A stretch of DNA of 42,542 nucleotides. It comes from a virus. Below, piece by piece: positions 26,901-32,966 of the stretch (position 1 is the stretch's first letter; every line of letters starts with the position of its first letter). The notes beneath the pieces are model-generated. The model had not been told where the DNA came from. It made no database searches and saw nothing but the letters and a program-made list of their open reading frames with translations. The DNA lies in the IMG/VR virus record IMGVR_UViG_3300033552_000020, positions 1 to 42,542 of that record; one strand, written 5' to 3'. A program made the position numbers and the translations under genes.

Positions 26901-27937
26901 TTAACTCTAGCAGTAGTCTCTTCGGACATACGGCGAGCAGTTTCTCTAAACATTCCTATAGCTGGAATAGCTTGTTTTAATAAAATTGCACCAATACCGG
27001 CCATAGCCACAGATAGGGCTGTAGGGCTTGAAGCTAGTAAATTTATCAAAGGGCCTAAAACGTTATTAACTAGCTCTAATCCAGTTTGCGCAAGATTTTT
27101 CATTGACGCAAGAATTTTGTCGTACGGGTTAGTATCTAATTTAATAGCGCCAAACTTCTTTTCACCTTGTTCTAGTACCGCATTAGCAAAACCTTGGCGT
27201 TTTTCAAAGTCAGTGAGTGCACTTGCTGTTTTACCAAGCGTAAGCGCATAAGCTTCGGCAGACCTGTCTACCCTTACCATAATACCGATTTCATCTAATA
27301 GTTCTGGCTCTAGCTTTGTAATACCTCGGCTAATACGGCTTAAAGCATCAGGCATAGCTACACCCAAAGCCTGAGAGGCCTGTTTAGCTACCATACCCAT
27401 ACGTAGAATAGCTGCATTAGTCATACCACCTGCAGAAGCTTGTACAGTAGCTGTCATTGCTTCACGCATAGATATAGCGCCGTCAGTTATTCCCATTAGC
27501 TGTTTAGAAAGACTGCCTAGTGCGCGACCACTACTAGCACCTAATTGATCTAAACCCTTAACCATGTTTGAAGTATCTGCTGCTCTAGAAAGGGCTGTAA
27601 ACGCTGCGCTTACTGCAAATAAATTGGCTGCAAAAGTGGCGTACACGTGCACTAACCCACCAAGACCTTGAGCTTGCTTAGCAAAATCGCGGCCTTCTGC
27701 ACCCGTGCCTGGGCCTATGGAACGATTTACTCCATATCCTCTAGACTCTTCTCGTTGGTCTCTATAAGTTGATGCGGGCGTTCTTCCACCCGACATACTC
27801 GTTCTAGGTGCCGTAAGGGGGTCCGCTATTCTGGCACGCGCGGCTGCTTCCAAGCTGTCTTTTATGCTTTTGGCATGTTTAGCCTGTTCTATTAAATTAC
27901 TTTTTAACTCTAGTTCTAACGTTGTTTTAGTTACCAT
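20984..27937 (-). CDS. Tape measure protein, 2317 residues
   Basis: Sets tail length and passes into the cell envelope at infection. It is by far the largest gene, lies directly after the chaperone pair, and is rich in A, S, K and L with long helical stretches. Hydrophobic segments are seen near GGVLMIVGLVTAAFGLLASW and LNLAAGAATAAVVAGLISSI. Near the end is the tape-measure signature GLTLVGEDGPELANFTSTAR. AGGAG lies before the ATG. By the usual rule of about 0.15 nm per residue, the tail would be roughly 350 nm, an inference. No lysozyme or peptidase motif was noticed. Confidence 0.95.
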   Translation of the reverse strand: MVTKTTLELELKSNLIEQAKHAKSIKDSLEAAARARIADPLTAPRTSMSGGRTPASTYRDQREESRGYGVNRSIGPGTGAEGRDFAKQAQGLGGLVHVYATFAANLFAVSAAFTALSRAADTSNMVKGLDQLGASSGRALGSLSKQLMGITDGAISMREAMTATVQASAGGMTNAAILRMGMVAKQASQALGVAMPDALSRISRGITKLEPELLDEIGIMVRVDRSAEAYALTLGKTASALTDFEKRQGFANAVLEQGEKKFGAIKLDTNPYDKILASMKNLAQTGLELVNNVLGPLINLLASSPTALSVAMAGIGAILLKQAIPAIGMFRETARRMSEETTARVKRQVVEQREAAVQLDVLAAKRAETEYLTTGTGLKKIQALKDASFNSKIMGADVRGALKKSPLDLTPEESAKILSKHKELQDKIASGTASKGESDQYTKLEARAVKVKEINASISKVGDAAAAVNERKDSAWWTHQRQKEAYLKKLEFEAKKSSVVSNAAENAAVMGPSIAFKTLKSDLSSLEGSNVSKIGTAVKGTFAIATSAVTTFMNSIGGVLMIVGLVTAAFGLLASWLSTNSKEADRFSSSITGVSDAVDNLKRTIDFITDKDPLTVFSVETIQARASALQGLSDSLKSLVKDFNAVQKASSAFDSFMDGFWDSIGKGSADKLSTNLAKSISAGLEGAATSAAKSEGIKKLQYILGKNIDVTNIDVVTLALRKLNNPEVAAAGAAIDKILRDISLSANNAASTLTAATARITELSALVQAQNLALTPTDAVGKLGTAMVSSASEIYKGLQDPINSLILLNKLAKDSRALSLLSPNVSSDLISASSEIQKLNDNYGSLQQQLINGEKALQDLKAKNKAEVTVGNTYTGTTKRVDTSAATDAKAYIANIQNALVEAEAKMKAVGFELSSKVANDFVNIGLSKLNLSLKAAMSEGGITAARGYLSVLKEAGVGTAAAETKLAQQELGMQKQILEASYSQMKAQQRNTNALEILTISNQIVAANLVLADAGNSELRRDKAYKELSGLETQLENIVKNVRITEMKPKDVLALKAGGEFSAEVLAGMAPYMTQLTGYLSGLATIGGKAAAIAIQGFANLDREKLKQGQAENNTRIGSIDTELQTLNNAIALNVEYDKTLQTKKDTLETEKLNKQMKNDLLKYDSDKRIIGASSKSSEVNQAEVTKALDAAKLAWQARIFKFQTDTNAATQASRIIEQKGLEDIRLKQQANFELVRTETQTIAGIKLTQQADEIKYLETIGALTGSVTAAKLTQISLNQQAIDDENKRVEIASKYVTSYIALQNSKNLPLTTAVEKEKIEAMQKLLEASYLRQIDAQNLLNQGKVTSITLAGKEEVLAKSYAEQMERMVGFTETLAGAFGDVGAAIGEAGQAILKMGKADQDYLKQKLALQTKLATSSTADELNPAEIAKDRKNLIKLDKEKTISELDGYAKTAGAAKKMFGEKTLAYKVLGGVEKALHIAKLGMQAAQIVADLTGTASSVTNSSVRTTASVAEAGVDGVKAVVKAISSLPFPLNLAAGAATAAVVAGLISSIGGKSPAAPGAPTVGTTSEDRQATQGTGQSWVNGAKVDNGGGVFGDSSAKSTGIMNSLEILKDNSIIGLSYDNRMTKALEKLASSIVEAAKSIYGIRGLRDGSGFGTMQGSTVGGRAGLMGSIFGGKTTSNTSITSAGIQFQGTFNDVMDNVSGSILQYKDILSQFTKSGGWFSKDKSWSTKSTEVKGLAEGASASISNIFKEANNMFIEVGKKAGVSAEHIRNVLSQINVSMSADLMNLTGQALVDELNGIIGNQISNAASTIFSSFAKYKNFGEDFLTTVIRVIDANDKVDQALRSIGSSFSIISNFDISEAMVNAAGGLSQFMEQTATFGDAFLTDAERLAPIQKALKTQLNALGLSTNLSRDQFKNLVLAQDLSSEAGRNMYQNLMELVPGFDKVTSTIDETTKTLKAALVDLDIAIYTELGKAEIALQLTREKEIEALDASVRPIQKYLNTLKDETSLKTKLTKAYTDQSTAIKNTISSLTGSIKSLKEYKTSLTAGASSLLTPSEKYAQAQATMLQTTSLARSTITSDSTSEEIAARNDAISKVSSTSDAFLSASKEMFASSDRYIQDFAGVLELLDGSSLSLTQQLSTAEKQLVTLDESISFLKLITTSTDTTASLLQELLVLQVATAAARTGAIAAGSGAAASVYAIPAMAGGGVANGLTLVGEDGPELANFTSTARIYPNQASNDMFNTKELVAEIRSLRAEVSQLRADQKQQTGHLIATNYDANSKNAAAVVNATEEASDNQDWRIRSQVKIA

Positions 27938-27995
27938 TATGTCTCCTGCTCTTTTAGCGCGTGAAAGTTCAGACGTGCCAGTATTAGTAATCCAT

Positions 27996-28024
27996 ATTAT
28001 ATCACTTTAACTAGCGTATGTCAA
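27996..28024 (-). promoter_or_regulatory. Sigma70-type promoter for the tape measure gene
   Basis: Minus strand: -35 TTGACA (28019-28024), 17-bp spacer, extended -10 TGATATAAT with TATAAT at 27996-28001. It gives the tape measure its own transcript, separate from the chaperones. Confidence 0.93.
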
Positions 28025-28050
28025 GCCGTAAATTTTTTACCCATAAAAAA

Positions 28051-28076
28051 GCCCCTATACAGTTAAGTATAGGGGC
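28051..28076. terminator. Intrinsic terminator after the chaperone genes
   Basis: A 10-bp perfect stem (GCCCCTATAC / GTATAGGGGC) with a 6-base loop, flanked by A6 on one side and T5 on the other, so it can work in both directions. It separates the chaperone unit from the tape measure promoter. Confidence 0.93.
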
Positions 28077-28085
28077 TTTTTGTTA

Positions 28086-28391
28086 CTACGTTTTAGGTCT
28101 GCTTTCTTCTATTGCTTTAGATCTATGCGCATCAATAATACCTATTAAGTTATATAAGGTCTTGTGATCTTCCGGAGGCACTTCTAATATAGTAAATATA
28201 TCAATAATACCTGCGTAACTTTTTCCAAGGTATCTACCATTCATGGTGTCCCACTCATCTTTTAACTTGTGGTATACCCCTAAGGCTTCTTGTACATCAT
28301 AGTAAAAATCCTCATATTCCACGGGAATTTCAGATTCTAAAGGCTCGCTACCTAGTGCTTCACACATTTCGAAATAAGCATCCTTAGTCAT
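28086..28391 (-). CDS. Tail assembly chaperone, C-terminal (T) part reached by -1 frameshift
   Basis: 101 residues from the ATG at 28391, but the same frame is open without a stop back to the slippery site at 28457-28463, reading QYAELNRQLASYFTN before the ATG. This is the expected form of the longer chaperone (like lambda gpGT), in which the shared N-terminal part is fused to this domain. The fusion would have 260 residues (137 + 123). The domain is acidic and helical (ESEIPVEYEDFYYDVQEAL). It binds the tape measure and recruits tail tube subunits in known systems. Independent translation from 28391 is possible but less likely. Confidence 0.85.
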   Translation of the reverse strand: MTKDAYFEMCEALGSEPLESEIPVEYEDFYYDVQEALGVYHKLKDEWDTMNGRYLGKSYAGIIDIFTILEVPPEDHKTLYNLIGIIDAHRSKAIEESRPKT

Positions 28392-28417
28392 ACTAAGGCT
28401 GCTGTTTGTGAAATAGG

Positions 28418-28463
28418 AGGCCAGTTGTCGATTTAACTCGGCGTACTGGCCTTCGTGAAATTT
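28418..28463 (-). promoter_or_regulatory. Programmed -1 ribosomal frameshift signal
   Basis: On the coding strand the heptamer A AAT TTC (28457-28463) lies in the zero frame of the upstream chaperone and fits the X XXY YYZ rule, allowing both tRNAs to re-pair on AAA and TTT. Four bases later an 8-bp perfect stem follows, AGGCCAGT (28445-28452) pairing with ACTGGCCT (28418-28425) around a 19-base loop. The -1 frame leads directly into the downstream chaperone frame. The upstream frame stops at 28433-28435. Confidence 0.88.
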
Positions 28464-28867
28464 GATAGGTCCGTAACCGTCTCGCTAATATAGGCATCGA
28501 AATTAGCCGATGCTTGCATCAAGAACAGGGCGTTGTCTTGGTCATAAGCTAGTTCTGCTTCAGGATTCTGACCCGTAATATCTACGGGTGCAAGCTGTTC
28601 CAGATAGCTCATTTTTAAACCACTCCATCCTTTAATACAAGCATTAACATATAGTTGTAGGAATAACTTGTCATCTAGTTCTTCAACTGGCTGACGATTC
28701 TTGAAACTGGTTTTTGTAGCCTTTTTACGGATACTAACTAAAGTCTCGCGAGAAAGAAATACAACGTTAACTTTCATACCGTTAAAACCTGGGTATTCTA
28801 CTTCCACAGATTTGCTTGGTACAAGCAGGGATTTAAGACTAAGGATAGGGGTAATTGATTCTGACAT
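28433..28867 (-). CDS. Tail assembly chaperone, N-terminal (G) part
   Basis: 144 residues, made when no frameshift takes place. Lies between the tail tube and tape measure genes, the fixed place for these chaperones. It has a beta-rich start (VEVEYPGFNGMKVNVVFLSR) and a helical body (ELDDKLFLQLYVNACIKGWSGL). The last seven codons after the slip site are TKASTPS. An AAGGA site precedes the ATG. It keeps the tape measure soluble during tail assembly and is not expected in the finished virion. Confidence 0.88.
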   Translation of the reverse strand: MSESITPILSLKSLLVPSKSVEVEYPGFNGMKVNVVFLSRETLVSIRKKATKTSFKNRQPVEELDDKLFLQLYVNACIKGWSGLKMSYLEQLAPVDITGQNPEAELAYDQDNALFLMQASANFDAYISETVTDLSNFTKASTPS

Positions 28868-28907
28868 GTGTGTCCTTGGTTTATTTTATTAAGACGTTTA
28901 GAAAAAG

Positions 28908-28933
28908 AGGTACTGGTGATCAGGCCAGTACCT
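28908..28933 (-). terminator. Probable attenuating terminator after the tail tube gene
   Basis: A 9-bp perfect stem (AGGTACTGG / CCAGTACCT) with an 8-base loop, followed on the minus strand by CTTTTTCT. It lies between the highly needed tail tube gene and the chaperone gene, and no new promoter is seen after it, so partial read-through would set lower chaperone levels. Confidence 0.7.
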
Positions 28934-28942
28934 GGAGAAAAC

Positions 28943-30397
28943 TTAAATTGAGAAGTAGCGAATAGCTAGTTCGTTTACGTTAGTAATGTCGTATGCGTTA
29001 TCTGCTAGAGTACTGTTAGTACCTTGGCATGTAAAGTTGATTGCTGTAGACATAACTGCTTGAGCATCAATAGTAGGAATCTGAAGCATGGCTCCTGAAG
29101 ATTCTACTTCTACGCGTGTACCGTTTGATGCGCCACCAATTTCAAGCTGTAAGCGGAACTTAGGCTCAATTCCAGCAACTGTAGCAGATGCTGCTAGTAG
29201 TGCATTTAACAAGCCAGAGCTGTTAGTGCTACCGGTACGAAGATACGCATTAATAGTACCACTTACTGCACGAGTACCTGTAAAATATCCGATTGGGGTG
29301 TTTACTACCCCGATAATTGCAGGAGTAACATAAGTAATGTTATTTGCTATAGTAATACTACCACCCGTTAGTGCTAGTGTATATGCAGTACCACCAATAC
29401 CGCCGACATTACTAATCATAGTAACAGTAGACAGTTTATTAGTGATAAAATTAGCTGTAGTGTCCTTACCTTTAATAGTACCGGTTAAGCCACCACTAAT
29501 AGCTGGGTCTGTTGCTGCACTGTATGCTACGGTAGTAGCTAGCTGACGTAGCGCGGTACCTTTACCGGTCCATGCAACCATAGCAATACCGTCTAAGCCA
29601 AAGTCAATAACAGCCTGATCTAGGGCACAGTTATCAATAGCATAAGTAATACCATCTACAGTAATAATCATACCAAAAGCAAGCAGCTGGTTTCTATTAG
29701 AAAGAGCAGTTGTAACTGAAGAGTAAGCTACAGGAATTCCTGGGGCAACGTCTGCTGTAACTGCTGCGTTTTCGTTCCATGCGGTTCTGGTAAAATTAGT
29801 TATACCAGTTGCGCCAAAGTTAGCGGCTACAGCTGCAGCCGTAGGAGTAACTATATACGTAGCAGTTATCGCTGTACCACTAATGGCCGTAACTCTAACT
29901 GCGCTATTATATTGAGAAGCTCCTGCTCCTACAACACCTCTAATAACTGCTACTTCACCTACAGCTAAACCGGTAACTACCAAGCCTGTGCCTGTAAATG
30001 TGATAACACCCAGAGATTGAGTAACCGAGGTTAAAGTAGTATAAGATAGAGCTACCGGAGTTGCAGATACCGCAGTAGCACTTAAAAGCGCGTTCCACAG
30101 GTGAGATTCTTCACATTTTATAGTGCCCAATAGCTTAGGTCTAATATAAGTAGAGAACGAGAACTCTACGTTAGCTAAGCTAGTATTAAAACTGCGCTGA
30201 CCACGAACTGGTGTTACACCAGCTTCATTGATGTTTATAGTATCGGCGTTACTAGCTTGTGAAAAGCTAAACCCGTCCATTACTTGAAGTTCTTGAGAGT
30301 TAGCAGCAGTAAATCCAGTTGCTGCTACAATGCCCGTCCCGATAGCCACATTAGTTGTAAAAACTACGCGGCTATTACGTATTAGATTAAATGACAT
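28943..30397 (-). CDS. Major tail tube protein, 484 residues
   Basis: Directly upstream of the chaperone pair, as expected. The N-terminal domain (FSFSQASNADTININEAGVTPVRGQRSFNTSLANVEFSFSTYIRP, residues about 43-90) has the pattern of siphovirus tube proteins. The C-terminal part is beta-rich with G, T and A. The length is greater than many tube proteins (about 200-350), so an extra surface domain is likely in the middle (about 110-300). AAGGA precedes the ATG. Followed by an attenuator-like hairpin. Confidence 0.82.
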   Translation of the reverse strand: MSFNLIRNSRVVFTTNVAIGTGIVAATGFTAANSQELQVMDGFSFSQASNADTININEAGVTPVRGQRSFNTSLANVEFSFSTYIRPKLLGTIKCEESHLWNALLSATAVSATPVALSYTTLTSVTQSLGVITFTGTGLVVTGLAVGEVAVIRGVVGAGASQYNSAVRVTAISGTAITATYIVTPTAAAVAANFGATGITNFTRTAWNENAAVTADVAPGIPVAYSSVTTALSNRNQLLAFGMIITVDGITYAIDNCALDQAVIDFGLDGIAMVAWTGKGTALRQLATTVAYSAATDPAISGGLTGTIKGKDTTANFITNKLSTVTMISNVGGIGGTAYTLALTGGSITIANNITYVTPAIIGVVNTPIGYFTGTRAVSGTINAYLRTGSTNSSGLLNALLAASATVAGIEPKFRLQLEIGGASNGTRVEVESSGAMLQIPTIDAQAVMSTAINFTCQGTNSTLADNAYDITNVNELAIRYFSI

Positions 30398-30474
30398 TTA
30401 TATTCCTTAAAATTTTATGTATGTAGTGCTAGACGAGACATTTATCTGCTTTTACACTAATATACGGGTTGTAC

Positions 30475-30909
30475 TTACATTAGTTGATATCTAACTTGCA
30501 AGTTTATTTCACCTACCGCATAGGGGGCTAAAAGGCCTTCATCGGTAGTTATAGAAGCTACTAAAATTTCAGTAGTTTCATAGTTTTTTATGCTGTCGTA
30601 GACAAGTACTCGATTAGCGTCTATTACAGACTCTATATCCTCTAATAGTTGTTCTAATTCTAGCTGACTTTCTTCGCCTTTACAGTATACTTTTATACTT
30701 AAATTTAAGAAGGCCCAAGTAAAGTTACCTGGTAAGTACTCTCGTTGTTCAGTTCCAGCCGTGCTGTATATGCTTGGAAAATCTGAAATTTCATCCCAAA
30801 ATTTTAGCTTGGGATAAGCGTTATTAAATATATTGGAAGTATAAAGAATTCCATCAATATTTTTAAACTTATTAACTAGAGCGTCTAATATACTTTTGCG
30901 TCTGCTCAT
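30475..30909 (-). CDS. Tail terminator or completion protein, 144 residues
   Basis: Located between the neck protein and the tail tube, the usual place of the tail terminator (lambda gpU type), which caps the tail tube and joins it to the head. Size fits. Visible segments are ILDALVNKFKNIDGI, YLPGNFTWAFLNLSIKVYCK, LEQLLEDIESVIDAN and the final LLAPYAVGEINLQVRYQL; the last is a common ending in this family. Start overlaps the upstream stop by ATGA. Confidence 0.78.
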   Translation of the reverse strand: MSRRKSILDALVNKFKNIDGILYTSNIFNNAYPKLKFWDEISDFPSIYSTAGTEQREYLPGNFTWAFLNLSIKVYCKGEESQLELEQLLEDIESVIDANRVLVYDSIKNYETTEILVASITTDEGLLAPYAVGEINLQVRYQLM

Positions 30910-32315
30910 ACTAGTACTGCTCTCATTCTGTTAGATACTTTAGTGGCTGCAATATCTCTAATTGACTTAGATATTAGCAGTTTAGGGTCACGTGTTTTAG
31001 GGCTGCCTTGAGCAAATCCGGGTTCGAATGTTTGATAAGGGTTCTTCATGTAAGAGTAGAATGCGGTTATCATACCTTCTCGGGACTGGGTCATGCTTTC
31101 AACTTTAGCTGAAGAAGCAAACCTACCTGTTCTATAGTTTAGAACGCTTCTAGTACCTCCACTGCCCATGTTTGCTGATATTACGTCTTGCAAACTGTTA
31201 TTAATTAACTGCTGTAAGCTAGCTAGAGAGTAAAAGTTACCTCTTATGGTTTTTAAAGGGGCATTTAGTTTTCTTTTAAGAGCTTCTGCTTTAGAAAGCT
31301 CTGCTTTAACTACTGCACGCAGTTTGGTAAGGTCTACTTTAGGTAGTTTCTTAGCTCCTATTTTAACATCTTTATGAGAGTAGTCCTGATCTTTAGCTTT
31401 TCCTGTTATAGATCCCGCAATTTGCGTGACAATCATATCTATAAAACTGGGACTACTTTTCATCTTAAGTAAGTCATCAACAAACTTAGGGTCGCTTACC
31501 TTAGGGACAAGGCTATCAATGAGCTTACTCATTGCTTTTTCCGTCAAAGCTCCGGGAGTAAATAGTTTACGAATTGACCCAATAGTAGCACCAACTTCTT
31601 TTGCAGAAGATTGATTGGCTGCTTTAGGTTGAATTTCTACTAAATATTTTGTTTTTCCTGTTTTACTAATAGATTTATTTACACTGGCGTAAACAGGGAT
31701 GTCAGCAGCTGGCTGAATGTTGGCTGAGTCATAGTCTAGACGTTTGTAGTACTCTATAACATTATTAAGTTCAGCTAGTATTACAGATTTTGCGCCTGAA
31801 GAACCTGGTGCAGCTCTAGCGTCAATGGTAGAGATACGATTGGCGGTAATCCGCAGTAGCTCAGTGTTAAGGCCTACTACGTGACCTTTTTCAAATCTAG
31901 AAGAGAGCTCTTTAGCCTGAAGATTAAGTATGTTATTAACCAAATTAGTTATACTATCAAAAGAGATAGTACTAAAGTATACTGCAGGAACCCCTTCCCC
32001 TACAAGTATTTTTCTTCTATTAACCTTTGCCCCTACGTTTTTGCTACCAAACGCTGCAAATGCTAAATTGGTAGCTTGCTCTAGCTCTTCGCCTTGATAC
32101 CCTTTTAAAGTATTTAATAACTCTCTAACAGTACTTTTAGTAATAACAAAGGAGTTTTTACCTGCTACTTCTTCAGCCGATCTATACATACTAGTAGCAT
32201 TTACTAATGTGTTGACATTTGATAGTTTCTGAGACTCTCTGGCGTCGTTTTCTTTATTAAACCATTCGCGTATAGCTCTATTTTTTAAAGCTGCACTAAA
32301 GTCGGCTAAACTCAT
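30906..32315 (-). CDS. Head-tail neck or virion structural protein, 469 residues
   Basis: Lies between the connector and tail terminator genes, where the gp10-like neck component is usually found, but at 469 residues it is more than twice the usual size of a neck protein. The N-terminal two thirds are helical and lysine-rich without a recognised fold. The C-terminal third (RTGRFASSAKVESMTQ, then FYSYMKNPYQTFEPG, then RDPKLLISKSIRDIAATKV) looks like the neck domain of other siphoviruses. Start overlaps the upstream stop (TAATG). The long N-terminal addition has no obvious role. Confidence 0.72.
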   Translation of the reverse strand: MSLADFSAALKNRAIREWFNKENDARESQKLSNVNTLVNATSMYRSAEEVAGKNSFVITKSTVRELLNTLKGYQGEELEQATNLAFAAFGSKNVGAKVNRRKILVGEGVPAVYFSTISFDSITNLVNNILNLQAKELSSRFEKGHVVGLNTELLRITANRISTIDARAAPGSSGAKSVILAELNNVIEYYKRLDYDSANIQPAADIPVYASVNKSISKTGKTKYLVEIQPKAANQSSAKEVGATIGSIRKLFTPGALTEKAMSKLIDSLVPKVSDPKFVDDLLKMKSSPSFIDMIVTQIAGSITGKAKDQDYSHKDVKIGAKKLPKVDLTKLRAVVKAELSKAEALKRKLNAPLKTIRGNFYSLASLQQLINNSLQDVISANMGSGGTRSVLNYRTGRFASSAKVESMTQSREGMITAFYSYMKNPYQTFEPGFAQGSPKTRDPKLLISKSIRDIAATKVSNRMRAVLV

Positions 32316-32887
32316 TAGTAATAATTAGCCATATACAGGTCTAATACTCTTTTAATGTGCGCCGGCAGATTGGTTGTAGTTACGTACTCAATCTGAACTG
32401 AATTAGTTCCTGGGGCTTTACTTGAATGTATAGCCGAGTCGTTTTTGATGTAATAAGTTACTAAGTCAAGAACTGCTAATTTTAAATCTTCTGGTAGCTC
32501 TGTATAACCGGCTTTATAAGTCAGTTTATAACCGTTTATGGCTTCTGAAAATGTTAAGCTTTTAGTAGGTATAATATTACCAGAGGCTTTTCTTACTGCG
32601 TAGTCTGTAAAGTCTGCTAGAGCAGAGTAGGTACTACCGTAGTTAGAAGAGTACTCTAGTGAAGTAACTGAAATAATAGGGTATTCGTCTGGAGAAATAT
32701 AGCTAGTGCCGCCGTCAAAGTACTCTACTTTATCAGTAGCTGCATAATCAACAAATGTTCTGCGACACAGATTTTTAACTAAAGCACTTACTTTAGGTAA
32801 AATAGCATTTATAATGGTATCTTGATTTGAGCTATTAATACCAATATAGGCCTTATACTCTGCCAAAGTAACTAAGTTTAGAGCCAT
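32315..32887 (-). CDS. Head-tail connector (head completion) protein, gp6-like, 190 residues
   Basis: Matches the HK97 gp6 type of adaptor that binds under the portal: N-terminal TLAEYKAYIGINSSNQDTII with helices (INAILPKVSALVKNLCRRTF), then the YFDGGTSYI and ISVTSLEY strands, and ELPEDLKLAVLDLVTYYIKN. Gene order after the capsid fits. AAGGA lies before the ATG. A long hairpin in its leader (32904-32935) is noted separately. Confidence 0.86.
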   Translation of the reverse strand: MALNLVTLAEYKAYIGINSSNQDTIINAILPKVSALVKNLCRRTFVDYAATDKVEYFDGGTSYISPDEYPIISVTSLEYSSNYGSTYSALADFTDYAVRKASGNIIPTKSLTFSEAINGYKLTYKAGYTELPEDLKLAVLDLVTYYIKNDSAIHSSKAPGTNSVQIEYVTTTNLPAHIKRVLDLYMANYY

Positions 32888-32903
32888 ATTTAATCCTTAT
32901 ATC

Positions 32904-32935
32904 TTTTATATACTCGGCACGCCAAGTATATAAAA
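32904..32935 (-). other. Long hairpin in the leader of the connector gene
   Basis: Arms TTTTATATACTCGGC (32904-32918) and GCCAAGTATATAAAA (32921-32935) pair over 15 positions with one mismatch. It lies between the capsid terminator and the connector start, about 17 bases before the ATG at 32887. No promoter separates it from the capsid transcript, so it would be in read-through RNA, perhaps as a processing or stability element. Confidence 0.6.
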
Positions 32936-32957
32936 GACGAGGGCCGAAGCCCTCATC
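32936..32957 (-). terminator. UUCG-loop terminator after the capsid gene
   Basis: On the minus strand a 9-bp stem (GATGAGGGC / GCCCTCGTC, one G-U pair) closes the very stable TTCG tetraloop and runs into TTTTATAT. It begins nine bases after the capsid stop. It probably lets part of the transcripts end, giving more capsid than connector RNA. Confidence 0.78.
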
Positions 32958-32966
32958 TTTAGTTAG

